Virus record (IMG/VR): IMGVR_UViG_3300034082_001582
Coordinates: 1 to 33,422 of that record
Length of the DNA stretch: 33,422 nt
Reading direction: 5' to 3' (one strand)
Source of the DNA: a virus
Positions 26,578 to 33,422 of this stretch are shown here, one piece after another. The position numbers and the translations under genes are program-made. The notes beneath the pieces are model-generated. The model worked only from the letters and a program-made list of their open reading frames with translations. It did no database searches and was not told the DNA's origin. Every line of letters starts with the position of its first letter. Positions within the stretch are counted from its first letter, which is position 1.

Positions 26578-28426
26578 AAGAATTGATTTTAGGGAAGCAC
26601 ACATTCCAGAACCTATCGAGATAACAGGGAAAAACGAATGGATTTCTTGGGGTTCGGATAATTTGTACGCACAATTTTTGATAGGTTTATATTACAACTC
26701 ATCTATTCATGGGGGGATAATAAATTCTAAAACAAAATACATTTTTTCGGATGGTATAGATTATAAGGGTACTGATTTACAAAAGTGGGAGCTAATCAAA
26801 AAGAATGGCAACGCTCCTTATTCCTTTAATGAGATAGCGGCATTTTGTGTGAAAGACTTTGAGTTATTGGATACCTTTTGTGTGTTATTTAGATTGAATC
26901 CAATTAGTAAATTTTACGACATGCACCATGTGAGTGCTGAACTTGTAAGAATTGGCGAGGATCAAGAATACTTTTTTTATTCAGAAAATTGGAAGGATCG
27001 TTTACAAACTTTTGAAAAGACAGGATTTAAAAAAATAAAAAACATTAACGATTTTCAAAGAGGGGATAAAGAGGTAATGCTTTATGTTTCATCAAAAGCC
27101 AAACAATTTCAAATGTCTTCAGGTAAGCTAACTAAAAACACTTACCCAATAGTAAGTTATTCGGGTGCGATTAGTTCAATAATGGCTAGTATTGAAATGA
27201 ATCAATTTAGTTACTTTGAAGCGGTGAACTCGTTTAAAAGTGGTACGCTTATATCGGTTAACAATGGAGTGCCAAACTCTGAAGATGAACGCAAACATAT
27301 TTTAAAAGAATTAAAAGAGGGTGCTACTGCTAAGAATAATCAAGGCGGTATTACTGTTATGTTTTCCGATGGTAAGGAACGTGAGCCTACTATTTCGCAA
27401 ATCAATAGTAACGATATGCCACAAAGATACTTGTTGGCAAAAGAATCAATCGTTGACGATATAATGGTTGGTCATTCAGTTATTTCACCGTCTTTATTTG
27501 GAATTAAAACGCCTGGTCAACTTGGTGGCGGTGCTGAATTAGAAACCGCTTACTCTTTGTTTATTACCAACTATGCAGGAGAAAGACAAAAAACAATCAT
27601 AGATGCTTTCATGTATGCTGAATATTTGCTAAATGATTTTTCAGGGGAGTTGTTTTTTATTGACAAACCTTTGCAGTTAACAAATTCAAAAGATAGTGTT
27701 TCTCAAAAAATAGCTGAACTTAATCCTTTAATTGCTCAAGCTGTTATATCAAAGCTTACAACAAACGAACTAAGACAAATGGCTGGCTTAGCTTCAGTTA
27801 TAAATGGAGATGTTATTGCAAGTTCATTTCAGGAAAACTTTTCAAGTGTTTTCAATTTGTTTGAAGCATATGGAAGGGACGCTTCTGATTATGAAGTAGT
27901 AAAAGAACGTGTACAAGATGAATATGATGAACAAAGTGAAATTGAATTTAAAGATTTTTTTGCTAGTGATTTGAGTCTTGACCAACAGAAGATTATTACA
28001 ATGGTTTCAAATGGAGAAAGCTATCAAGCCATTGTAACTGCAATCGATAAAGGTGCTTCATTTGTGACTAAACAATTAATCGACTTAGAAGCAAAAGGAA
28101 TGATTAAAGGGTGGGAAGTGACGAGCAAAGGGAATGAAAATAAAGCTTCAAAATTTGAGGTCGTTTATAAATATGCTTTGCGAGATGAACTAAGCGGACC
28201 AGTTTTAATTCCAACTTCAAGAGACTTTTGTGTACAAATGATTGAAGCAAATAAAATCTTTTCAAGGGAAGAAATTAACAAAGTTGGGGAGCAAGCAAAG
28301 AACAAAGGGCTTGTAGAGGACTCAAATATTTGGAGATATAGAGGTGGATGGCTTGGACGGACGGGATTACCTTCATTGCCTGCATGTCGTCACGTATGGA
28401 AGCAACAATTAATTAAAAAGAAATAA
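26570..28426 (+). CDS. Portal protein fused to a C-terminal minor-head-like domain
   Basis: 618 residues, longer than a usual 400-500-residue portal. The first 440 or so are portal-like: WISWGSDNLYAQFLIGLYYN, GISAT-type loops, YPIVSYSGAISSIMASIEMN, IMVGHSVISPSLFGIKTPGQ and LGGGAELETAYSLFITNYAG, the conserved stem region. After this comes an HTH-like stretch (SLDQQKIITMVSNGESYQAI) and, from about residue 550, SRDFCVQMIEANKIFSREEI, WRYRGGWLG and CRHVWKQQL, which resembles the C-terminal end of gp7-like minor head proteins. The portal forms the ring for DNA entry; fusion with a minor head domain is inferred. Confidence 0.83.
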   Translation: MIERIDFREAHIPEPIEITGKNEWISWGSDNLYAQFLIGLYYNSSIHGGIINSKTKYIFSDGIDYKGTDLQKWELIKKNGNAPYSFNEIAAFCVKDFELLDTFCVLFRLNPISKFYDMHHVSAELVRIGEDQEYFFYSENWKDRLQTFEKTGFKKIKNINDFQRGDKEVMLYVSSKAKQFQMSSGKLTKNTYPIVSYSGAISSIMASIEMNQFSYFEAVNSFKSGTLISVNNGVPNSEDERKHILKELKEGATAKNNQGGITVMFSDGKEREPTISQINSNDMPQRYLLAKESIVDDIMVGHSVISPSLFGIKTPGQLGGGAELETAYSLFITNYAGERQKTIIDAFMYAEYLLNDFSGELFFIDKPLQLTNSKDSVSQKIAELNPLIAQAVISKLTTNELRQMAGLASVINGDVIASSFQENFSSVFNLFEAYGRDASDYEVVKERVQDEYDEQSEIEFKDFFASDLSLDQQKIITMVSNGESYQAIVTAIDKGASFVTKQLIDLEAKGMIKGWEVTSKGNENKASKFEVVYKYALRDELSGPVLIPTSRDFCVQMIEANKIFSREEINKVGEQAKNKGLVEDSNIWRYRGGWLGRTGLPSLPACRHVWKQQLIKKK

Positions 28427-28427
28427 C

Positions 28428-28955
28428 ATGGAAGCATTTTTAATATCAGCTTACAACCTTAAAAACTTAGGTTTTATTTCGCAAAACGTAGATGACACTT
28501 TATTGTCTACAATTATCATTCGTGTTCAGGATACTATGATTGAACCAATTTTGGGAACGTCACTTTTCAAAAGGTTACTTGCTGGAATAACAGCAAACAA
28601 TTTGACTGCAAACGAAGTAATACTTTTAAATGAATATATTACTCCGACTATTGTAGCAGGGTGTGATGTAAGGGCGGTTAAACAAACTACGTACGAAATC
28701 AGAAATAAAACAACGGGGAAAAATAACGATGAAAATATAAACTCGGTAACAGAATCTGAATCGGTACGCCTTGAGGATACTTTAAGAAAAGATTTTGAAT
28801 TTTACAGAAAAAGATGTATAAATTATTTAAGTGAGAATGCCACTTTATATCCGCTTTATTATACCTTTGCACAACTTCAGGGTTGGATATGTGATGAGAA
28901 CAATACAATAACGCCTGACAAAGGATCAACGAGTACGAATATATATTTTATATGA
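28428..28955 (+). CDS. Head-tail connector protein
   Basis: 175 residues beginning MEAFLISAYNLKNLGFISQN, followed by VQDTMIEPILGTSLFKRLL and NEYITPTIVAGCDVRAVK. These match the head completion/adaptor (DUF6712-like, gp6-type) pattern seen next to portal genes: an N-terminal helical bundle with a D-x-x-I-x-P-I-L-G-x-x-L motif. The C-terminal third is charged and may be flexible. It starts one base after the portal gene and overlaps the next at ATGA. It probably seals the portal and joins the tail. Family call by motif, moderate certainty. Confidence 0.7.
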   Translation: MEAFLISAYNLKNLGFISQNVDDTLLSTIIIRVQDTMIEPILGTSLFKRLLAGITANNLTANEVILLNEYITPTIVAGCDVRAVKQTTYEIRNKTTGKNNDENINSVTESESVRLEDTLRKDFEFYRKRCINYLSENATLYPLYYTFAQLQGWICDENNTITPDKGSTSTNIYFI

Positions 28956-29638
28956 TTTTTAGTATCAATCAATTATCAAATGAATTAAAGGTTTTGAGCA
29001 ATGCTCATTACCAATTAAATTCTTTTTTCTTTGGTAGTTTTTTGGATGCCATTCAAGACCGTTCTTTAAAATATCCTTTGATGTCGGTTGATTATCAAAG
29101 TGGTCAATTAAAGGCTTCAGGAAATAGTTTAAATCTGTTCATCGTAATTGCTGATAAACAATATAAAGACAATAGCAACTTAATAGATGTGATTAGTGAC
29201 ACTATGCAAGTAGCTCGTGACCTTTACAACGTGTTTACAAAATCAAGCCATTGGCAACAAATCTTAAGAGTAGATTCTGCAAACATTAATAAATTTATCG
29301 AAAAGGGTGCGGATTTTTGCGCTGGTCACATTCTTAATTTGGGAGTGACTTTAAGGGATACAAATGGAATATGTGGATTACCGATTGAAAATTATGATTT
29401 GGCTGCTCCGATACAAGGTTCTACAATAGTCATAAATACAACTGATAAATATTTCGTTTTTGAGCAATTAACATTATCGACTACGTGGGTAGTTAATCAT
29501 AATTTAAATAAACATTGCGTTGTTTTGGTAACCGATGAAACAGGAGAACCTATCGAGGTGGACGTTGATTACACCAATAACAACCAAGTAGTAATAAATC
29601 TAAACATCGCTGGCAAAGGCTTTGTTTATTGTAACTAG
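28952..29638 (+). CDS. Tail terminator-like protein with C-terminal beta domain
   Basis: 228 residues. The N-terminal part (about 1-160) has the mixed alpha/beta pattern of tail terminator or completion proteins (LNLFIVIADKQYKDNSNLID, VARDLYNVF). The C-terminal 60 residues hold FEQLTLSTTWVVNHNLNKHC, EPIEVDVDYTNNN and IAGKGFVYCN, a pattern (T-W-x-V/I-x-H-N-L) I know from small beta domains at the ends of phage tail proteins. A terminator carrying an exposed end domain is plausible. ATGA-coupled to the connector gene. It ends a head-tail joining block. Confidence 0.62.
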   Translation: MIFSINQLSNELKVLSNAHYQLNSFFFGSFLDAIQDRSLKYPLMSVDYQSGQLKASGNSLNLFIVIADKQYKDNSNLIDVISDTMQVARDLYNVFTKSSHWQQILRVDSANINKFIEKGADFCAGHILNLGVTLRDTNGICGLPIENYDLAAPIQGSTIVINTTDKYFVFEQLTLSTTWVVNHNLNKHCVVLVTDETGEPIEVDVDYTNNNQVVINLNIAGKGFVYCN

Positions 29639-29660
29639 TAACTAAATAAATAAATATAAA

Positions 29661-31061
29661 ATGAGTAAAGAAAAAAAGTTTTTTGTAGACATTAATTTAC
29701 AAAGCCAAAAATTAGTAAATGCTGTAATCGGAACTAACTCCGACATGACTAAACAAGGTGCTATTCGTTACAACGGTTCAGACCTTGAGTATTATGATGG
29801 TACTGCGGTTCGAGCGTTGGCAACTGCTGCTGATTTAGCTGCATTAAATGCTGAAATCGGTATTGATTTAGCTGAATTATCGGAGCAGGTTTCTTCAATG
29901 CTTTCAAACATTGATCCTGTTGCCTTAGATTCGTTTACTGAATTATTAGCGGCGTTTCAAAGTGCTGATAGCTCTTTAGCTACAACAATTAGCAACCTTT
30001 CAACTTCTGCTACTTCTGCTATCAATGCTGAAACTGCGAGAGCAACAGCGGCTGAAGGTGTATTGACTACAAATTTAGCTACTGAAGTATCTAACAGAAC
30101 AAGTGCTGTATCTTCTGAAGCTACTGCAAGAGAAAATGCGGATACAACGTTACAATCAAACATCACTACTGAAGCTAATTCAAGAAGTGCTGCGGATACG
30201 ACACTTCAAACGAACATAACGAACGAAGCTACTGCTAGAGCGTCTGCGGATACAACGTTAACAACTAACTTGAATGCTGAAATTTCAAGAGCTACTGCAG
30301 CTGAAGCAACTTTGACAAGTGCTGTAAGTTCTGAAGCGGCAACTAGAGCGTCTGCGGATACTACTTTGACAAATGCAATATCAACTGTTGCTGGTAATTT
30401 AGCTTCTGAAATCACTGCTGCAAGAGCTGCTGAAGTTGCTTTAGGTATTCGTGTTGATAATGTATTATCTAACATTGATGCTGCTGCACTTGACTCATTA
30501 ACTGAATTACTTGCTGCTTTTCAATCTGCGGATAGTTCATTAACTGCTGCAATTAATTCACTTGCAAGCGCTCAAACTTCTGCATTAAATGCTGAGATTG
30601 CTCGTGCTACTGCCGCTGAAGCAACTTTGACTTCTGGAGCTTCTACAATTGCTGCTAACCTTGCAACTGAAATCACAAACAGAACAAATGCGGTTAGTGC
30701 TGCAAATGCTTCTATTTCTGCTGAAGCTTCAAGAGCTACAAGTGCTGAAGGTGTTTTAACAAGTGCTATTGCTGCTGAACAAGCTAGAGCTGAAGCTGCT
30801 GAAGCAACTGAAATCGCTGCAAGAAATACGGCTATTGCTGCTGAAAAAACAAACTACACTATTGCTACAAACGCATGGACAGCTGAAGGTTCACATTACA
30901 AACATACTTCATCTAATCCATTCAGTGCGGATGCAACAGGTCACTTTTTAGTGAGTGGTGAAAATGCTGATTTTTCTTATGAAGTTACAAACTCAAACTT
31001 TATTGTTTATTCTAACTTTATACCAAGTGCAAGTGTAAAATGTGCTTTCAAAAAGTTTTAA
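29661..31061 (+). CDS. Long coiled-coil tail fibre protein
   Basis: 466 residues. N-terminus KKFFVDINLQSQKLVNAVIG is a docking-type motif also found in the 31121 product. From about residue 95 to 390 the protein is built of Ala/Thr/Ser-rich heptad repeats (units such as ARATAAEATLTSAV and ASADTTLTTNLN), a trimeric coiled-coil shaft. A 60-residue segment around LSNIDPVALDSFTELLAAFQ (77-136) is repeated at 265-324. The C-terminus (from about 395) is a short globular head. It is Ala-rich, matching the phage tRNA-Ala. It precedes a terminator. Adhesion role inferred. Confidence 0.8.
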   Translation: MSKEKKFFVDINLQSQKLVNAVIGTNSDMTKQGAIRYNGSDLEYYDGTAVRALATAADLAALNAEIGIDLAELSEQVSSMLSNIDPVALDSFTELLAAFQSADSSLATTISNLSTSATSAINAETARATAAEGVLTTNLATEVSNRTSAVSSEATARENADTTLQSNITTEANSRSAADTTLQTNITNEATARASADTTLTTNLNAEISRATAAEATLTSAVSSEAATRASADTTLTNAISTVAGNLASEITAARAAEVALGIRVDNVLSNIDAAALDSLTELLAAFQSADSSLTAAINSLASAQTSALNAEIARATAAEATLTSGASTIAANLATEITNRTNAVSAANASISAEASRATSAEGVLTSAIAAEQARAEAAEATEIAARNTAIAAEKTNYTIATNAWTAEGSHYKHTSSNPFSADATGHFLVSGENADFSYEVTNSNFIVYSNFIPSASVKCAFKKF

Positions 31062-31082
31062 TTTAAATTTAATTATTAATTT

Positions 31083-31109
31083 AGGGGATTGAAATATATC
31101 CCCTTTTTA
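31083..31109 (+). terminator. Rho-independent terminator after the fibre gene
   Basis: AGGGGAT (31083-31089) pairs with ATCCCCT (31098-31104), a perfect 7-bp stem with an 8-base loop (TGAAATAT), followed by TTTT and A residues. It lies 21 bp after the fibre stop codon and separates the shaft gene from the smaller fibre genes. Confidence 0.83.
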
Positions 31110-31120
31110 AAAAAACAAAA

Positions 31121-31501
31121 ATGGCAGCAATAGAAAGAAAAATATATGTAGATTATAACCTGCAAAATAATAAATTATCAAATGTCCATGCTGATTTATT
31201 CAACGTTGGTATTTCAAGAAAATCAATTAATTACGCTCTTCAAGCTACTGATAATTACAAGGTAATTGAGATGAATGTAGCGACTGCGAACACGGTTACT
31301 ATTTCTGCAAGTGTTTTTTCTGCAGGAAATCAAGTTGTTATTGAACAATATGGAGCAGGTCAAACATCTTTCGTAGCAGGTTCTGGAATGACTTTGAGAA
31401 GTGATTCAGGAAAATTAAAAATTAGCGCACAATATGGAGCTTGTACAATCGTTTTCAAAAGTGCAAGTGAAGCAACTATTTATGGTAATTTAACAGCTTA
31501 A
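31121..31501 (+). CDS. Short fibre-associated protein with beta head domain
   Basis: 126 residues. N-terminus MAAIERKIYVDYNLQNNKLS repeats the docking motif of the 29661 fibre (K-x-F/Y-V-D-x-N-L-Q-x-x-K-L-x-N). Residues 34-124 form a beta domain (AGNQVVIEQYGAGQTSFVAG, SGMTLRSDSGKLKIS) that recurs as the C-terminal domain of the 31506 product. The protein is thus docking motif plus head, without the coiled-coil shaft. It may attach next to the long fibre or cap it. The head repeat could promote exchange between the two genes. Confidence 0.75.
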   Translation: MAAIERKIYVDYNLQNNKLSNVHADLFNVGISRKSINYALQATDNYKVIEMNVATANTVTISASVFSAGNQVVIEQYGAGQTSFVAGSGMTLRSDSGKLKISAQYGACTIVFKSASEATIYGNLTA

Positions 31502-31505
31502 GAAA

Positions 31506-32675
31506 ATGGCATATAAAGTATTTGCAAAAGGTAACTATCTGATATTACAAGATACGATTACAAATGAATTTTTTGAGGATGCGAAAGCAAATGTACTTGT
31601 AAGAAAATTACTTGCTGCAGATACTTCTTATTCATTTACTTTCAAAGGTGGAACGCCACAAATAAACAACGTGGCTTTAAGTGACCTTAAACAATTTGAC
31701 GGAACAGCTTGGGCTTCGGCTGCAGCTTTTGAAACTTTTATATTTTCAAATACGGGTTTTAATCCAGTTAGTCAGGAGCAACTAACGGATGTACAAACTG
31801 CTCTAAATAATCTACAAGTGCAAAGTGGTGTAAGTTCTTTTAACTTAGATCCCGTTCTTTCAACTCAAAACAATCCACAAACTCCAAACGTAGGGGATAG
31901 GTATTTAGTTGGTTTAATTCCGACGGGGGATTGGGTAGGTAAAGAAAACTATTTAGCTGAAGGTAATGGCACAGGGTGGATTTTTACCACTCCTATAAAT
32001 GACATGATAATTGTTGATACTTCGACTGATATAACTTTTCGATACAACGGAACAGAATGGAAACAGTGGGGAGCTTCAAGTATTTTGCAAAATGGTAATA
32101 GGTTATCGGCTGCAATGAATATTGGAACGAATGATAATTTTGCAGTTACTTTTAAGTCAAATAATTTAACACGAGTTTCAATTGGAACAACTACAATAAT
32201 AAACTATTTGGTTACTCGTTTTAATTCAGAAACAGCAAGTACTTTAGTATATTTAGATGCTTCAAAAAATTTAAAAAGTTTATCAACTGCAACTTACCCA
32301 GACATCACAGAACTTAGTTATGTTAAGGGTGCAACGTCAAGCGTTCAATCTCAATTAAATGCTAAATCCCCACTTAATGTAACTTTAGACCGTAAGACAG
32401 CGTCTTATACCTTAGTGGCAAGTGATAACACTAAGCTTATTGAAATGAACGTAGCAACTGCAAATACTTTAACAATTAATACGGGCTTGTTTAGTGCAGG
32501 GAATCAAGTTTTGATATCTCAGTATGGAGCAGGTCAAACATCATTTGTCGCTGGTGCAGGAATGACACTACGGAGCGACGGGGGGAAATTGAAAATCGGC
32601 ACTCAATATTCTTTAGCAACTTTAATATTTATTAGCGCAACCGAAGCGTATTTAACAGGCAATTTAATATTATGA
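31506..32675 (+). CDS. Tail fibre/adhesin with DUF2793-like and beta head domains
   Basis: 389 residues. N-terminus MAYKVFAKGNYLILQDTITN is a docking or anchor segment. The middle (about 115-185) has NPQTPNVGDRYLVGLIPTGD, NYLAEGNGTGWIFTTPINDM and FRYNGTEWKQWG, the order of the DUF2793 domain in tail and capsule-related phage proteins. The C-terminal 95 residues (295-389) repeat the head domain of the 31121 product with high identity. It probably binds the host surface. It overlaps the last gene at ATGA. Confidence 0.75.
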   Translation: MAYKVFAKGNYLILQDTITNEFFEDAKANVLVRKLLAADTSYSFTFKGGTPQINNVALSDLKQFDGTAWASAAAFETFIFSNTGFNPVSQEQLTDVQTALNNLQVQSGVSSFNLDPVLSTQNNPQTPNVGDRYLVGLIPTGDWVGKENYLAEGNGTGWIFTTPINDMIIVDTSTDITFRYNGTEWKQWGASSILQNGNRLSAAMNIGTNDNFAVTFKSNNLTRVSIGTTTIINYLVTRFNSETASTLVYLDASKNLKSLSTATYPDITELSYVKGATSSVQSQLNAKSPLNVTLDRKTASYTLVASDNTKLIEMNVATANTLTINTGLFSAGNQVLISQYGAGQTSFVAGAGMTLRSDGGKLKIGTQYSLATLIFISATEAYLTGNLIL

Positions 32676-33422
32676 TTTTATCTACTCATGGAATAATTGG
32701 GAGCAGTGTAACGGTTGCAAGTGGTGACGCTGATGCACTTGCTTTTTTTACCGCTGCAGGCATTACCGACACTACTCAAAAAAGCGCAGTCAACACTTTA
32801 GTAACTGATTTAAAAGCGGCAAATATTTGGACTAAAATGAAAGCTCTTTATCCATTTGTTGGAGGTACGGCAGCGCAACATAGGTTTAATTTGAAAGATC
32901 CTAGAGCATTAGATGCTGCATATTATGGAACATTTATCGGTGGGGGTACGCATAGCGCAAATGGTTATTTACCAAACGGAACGACTTCATACATGGATAC
33001 TAAAATGATTCCTTCATCTTTAAACAATTATAATAGTCATTTGTCTACATATAGTAGATCTCAAAGTTTAAACAGTGGCATCGATATTGGTTGTATACAA
33101 ACTAATTATTATTTACAAGTATATAGCGCTGGGCTTACTGGTTCACGAGCAAGTCTTCAAAGAAACGATTCAGATTACGCAATTTTTACAAATGCATTAA
33201 CAACTGGGCATTTTCTAGGTCAAATATTAAGCCAGTCAAATTGTAGAATATATAAAAATGGCGTATTAAGGCACACTAATACAGCAAGTAATTCAATTGT
33301 TTTACCAAGTTCCCCAACTGTTTATATAGGAGCGGTTAATATAAATGGAACTGCAGGAGCATATACCAATAGAGAGTCTGCATTCGCGTCAATCGGAGAT
33401 GGGTTAACAGATGGAGAAGCAG
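32672..33422 (+). CDS. Tail/fibre-associated structural protein, N-terminal part (continues at 1)
   Basis: Starts at ATG 32672 (overlapping the previous stop) and is open to the end of the window, then continues at base 1 to the TAA at 183, for 268 residues in all. MILSTHGIIGSSVTVASGDA and a short N-terminal domain (TDTTQKSAVNTLVTDLKAAN) are followed by WTKMKALYPFVGGTAAQHRF and GTFIGGGTHSANGYLPNGTT, which resemble LamG-like surface-exposed beta sandwiches in phage tail proteins. The last gene of the fibre block, before the lysis cassette. Receptor or glycan binding is inferred. Confidence 0.85.
   Translation, partial: MILSTHGIIGSSVTVASGDADALAFFTAAGITDTTQKSAVNTLVTDLKAANIWTKMKALYPFVGGTAAQHRFNLKDPRALDAAYYGTFIGGGTHSANGYLPNGTTSYMDTKMIPSSLNNYNSHLSTYSRSQSLNSGIDIGCIQTNYYLQVYSAGLTGSRASLQRNDSDYAIFTNALTTGHFLGQILSQSNCRIYKNGVLRHTNTASNSIVLPSSPTVYIGAVNINGTAGAYTNRESAFASIGDGLTDGEA
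33296..33422. repeat. Terminal direct repeat, right copy (circular overlap)
   Basis: Identical to bases 1-127. See the left copy: an assembly overlap across a circular or circularly permuted genome. Confidence 0.93.

Noticed and set aside
30763-30951. Forward-strand ORF of 62 codons inside the coiled-coil fibre
   Set aside because: Leu/Lys-rich out-of-frame shadow of the repeated Ala/Glu heptads.

Overview
This window looks like the complete genome of a small tailed phage (siphovirus-like) that infects a member of the Bacteroidota, most likely a flavobacterium. The first 127 bases are identical to the last 127 (1-127 = 33296-33422). The contig therefore closes into a circle, or represents a circularly permuted genome, of 33,295 unique bp. 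The join falls inside a tail gene (32672 to 183, 268 residues when rejoined). The host group is inferred from AT-rich DNA, repeated promoters of the Bacteroidota type (TTG, 19-20 bp, TAnnTTTG), few Shine-Dalgarno sequences, and proteins of types known from Bacteroidota phages (DUF3127-like OB fold, Prim-Pol/DUF3987 primase-helicase). Every supported gene is on the + strand. I see no integrase, repressor, DNA polymerase or RNA polymerase.

Layout. 183-1783 is a lysis module: holin-like protein, spanin-like membrane/coiled-coil protein, endolysin-like enzyme and a small HExxH metallopeptidase. 1795-3375 is an operon of small genes of unknown function, behind a strong promoter and closed by a GC-rich terminator. 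3376-3880 is a 505-bp gene-free stretch with a roughly 240-bp imperfect inverted repeat rich in TGTACA, a candidate origin or control site. 3881-9266 holds a small lipoprotein, two unknown proteins, the Prim-Pol/DUF3987 protein, a GNAT acetyltransferase, an SF2 helicase, a mobile NUMOD4-HNH endonuclease and a VRR-NUC nuclease. 9309-11760 is a recombination operon: ERF-type annealing protein, PD-(D/E)XK exonuclease, OB-fold protein and small genes. 11901-12413 has three small genes. A tRNA-Ala(UGC) with its own promoter opens the late region, followed by terS and terL, a tail gene with a probable -1 frameshift, tail/baseplate genes, the tape measure, then XkdF-like protease, scaffold, major capsid, portal, head-tail connectors and tail fibres running round to the lysis module. 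The tail block lies before the head block, which is unusual.

The most interesting element is in terL. The terminase nuclease active-site motif is interrupted by a 269-residue intein with intact splicing signatures (Cys1, TxxH, and C-terminal His-Asn before Cys+1). Its homing endonuclease is not fused in frame. A complete 177-residue HNH endonuclease lies entirely inside the intein DNA in the -1 reading frame, with its own ATG and stop, overlapping the splicing blocks at both ends and preceded by a possible internal promoter. The same about 530 bp thus seems to encode both the intein linker and a free-standing homing nuclease. This is the best candidate for an undescribed arrangement here.

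Functions are inferred from sequence motifs and remembered family patterns only; no database search or folding program was run.
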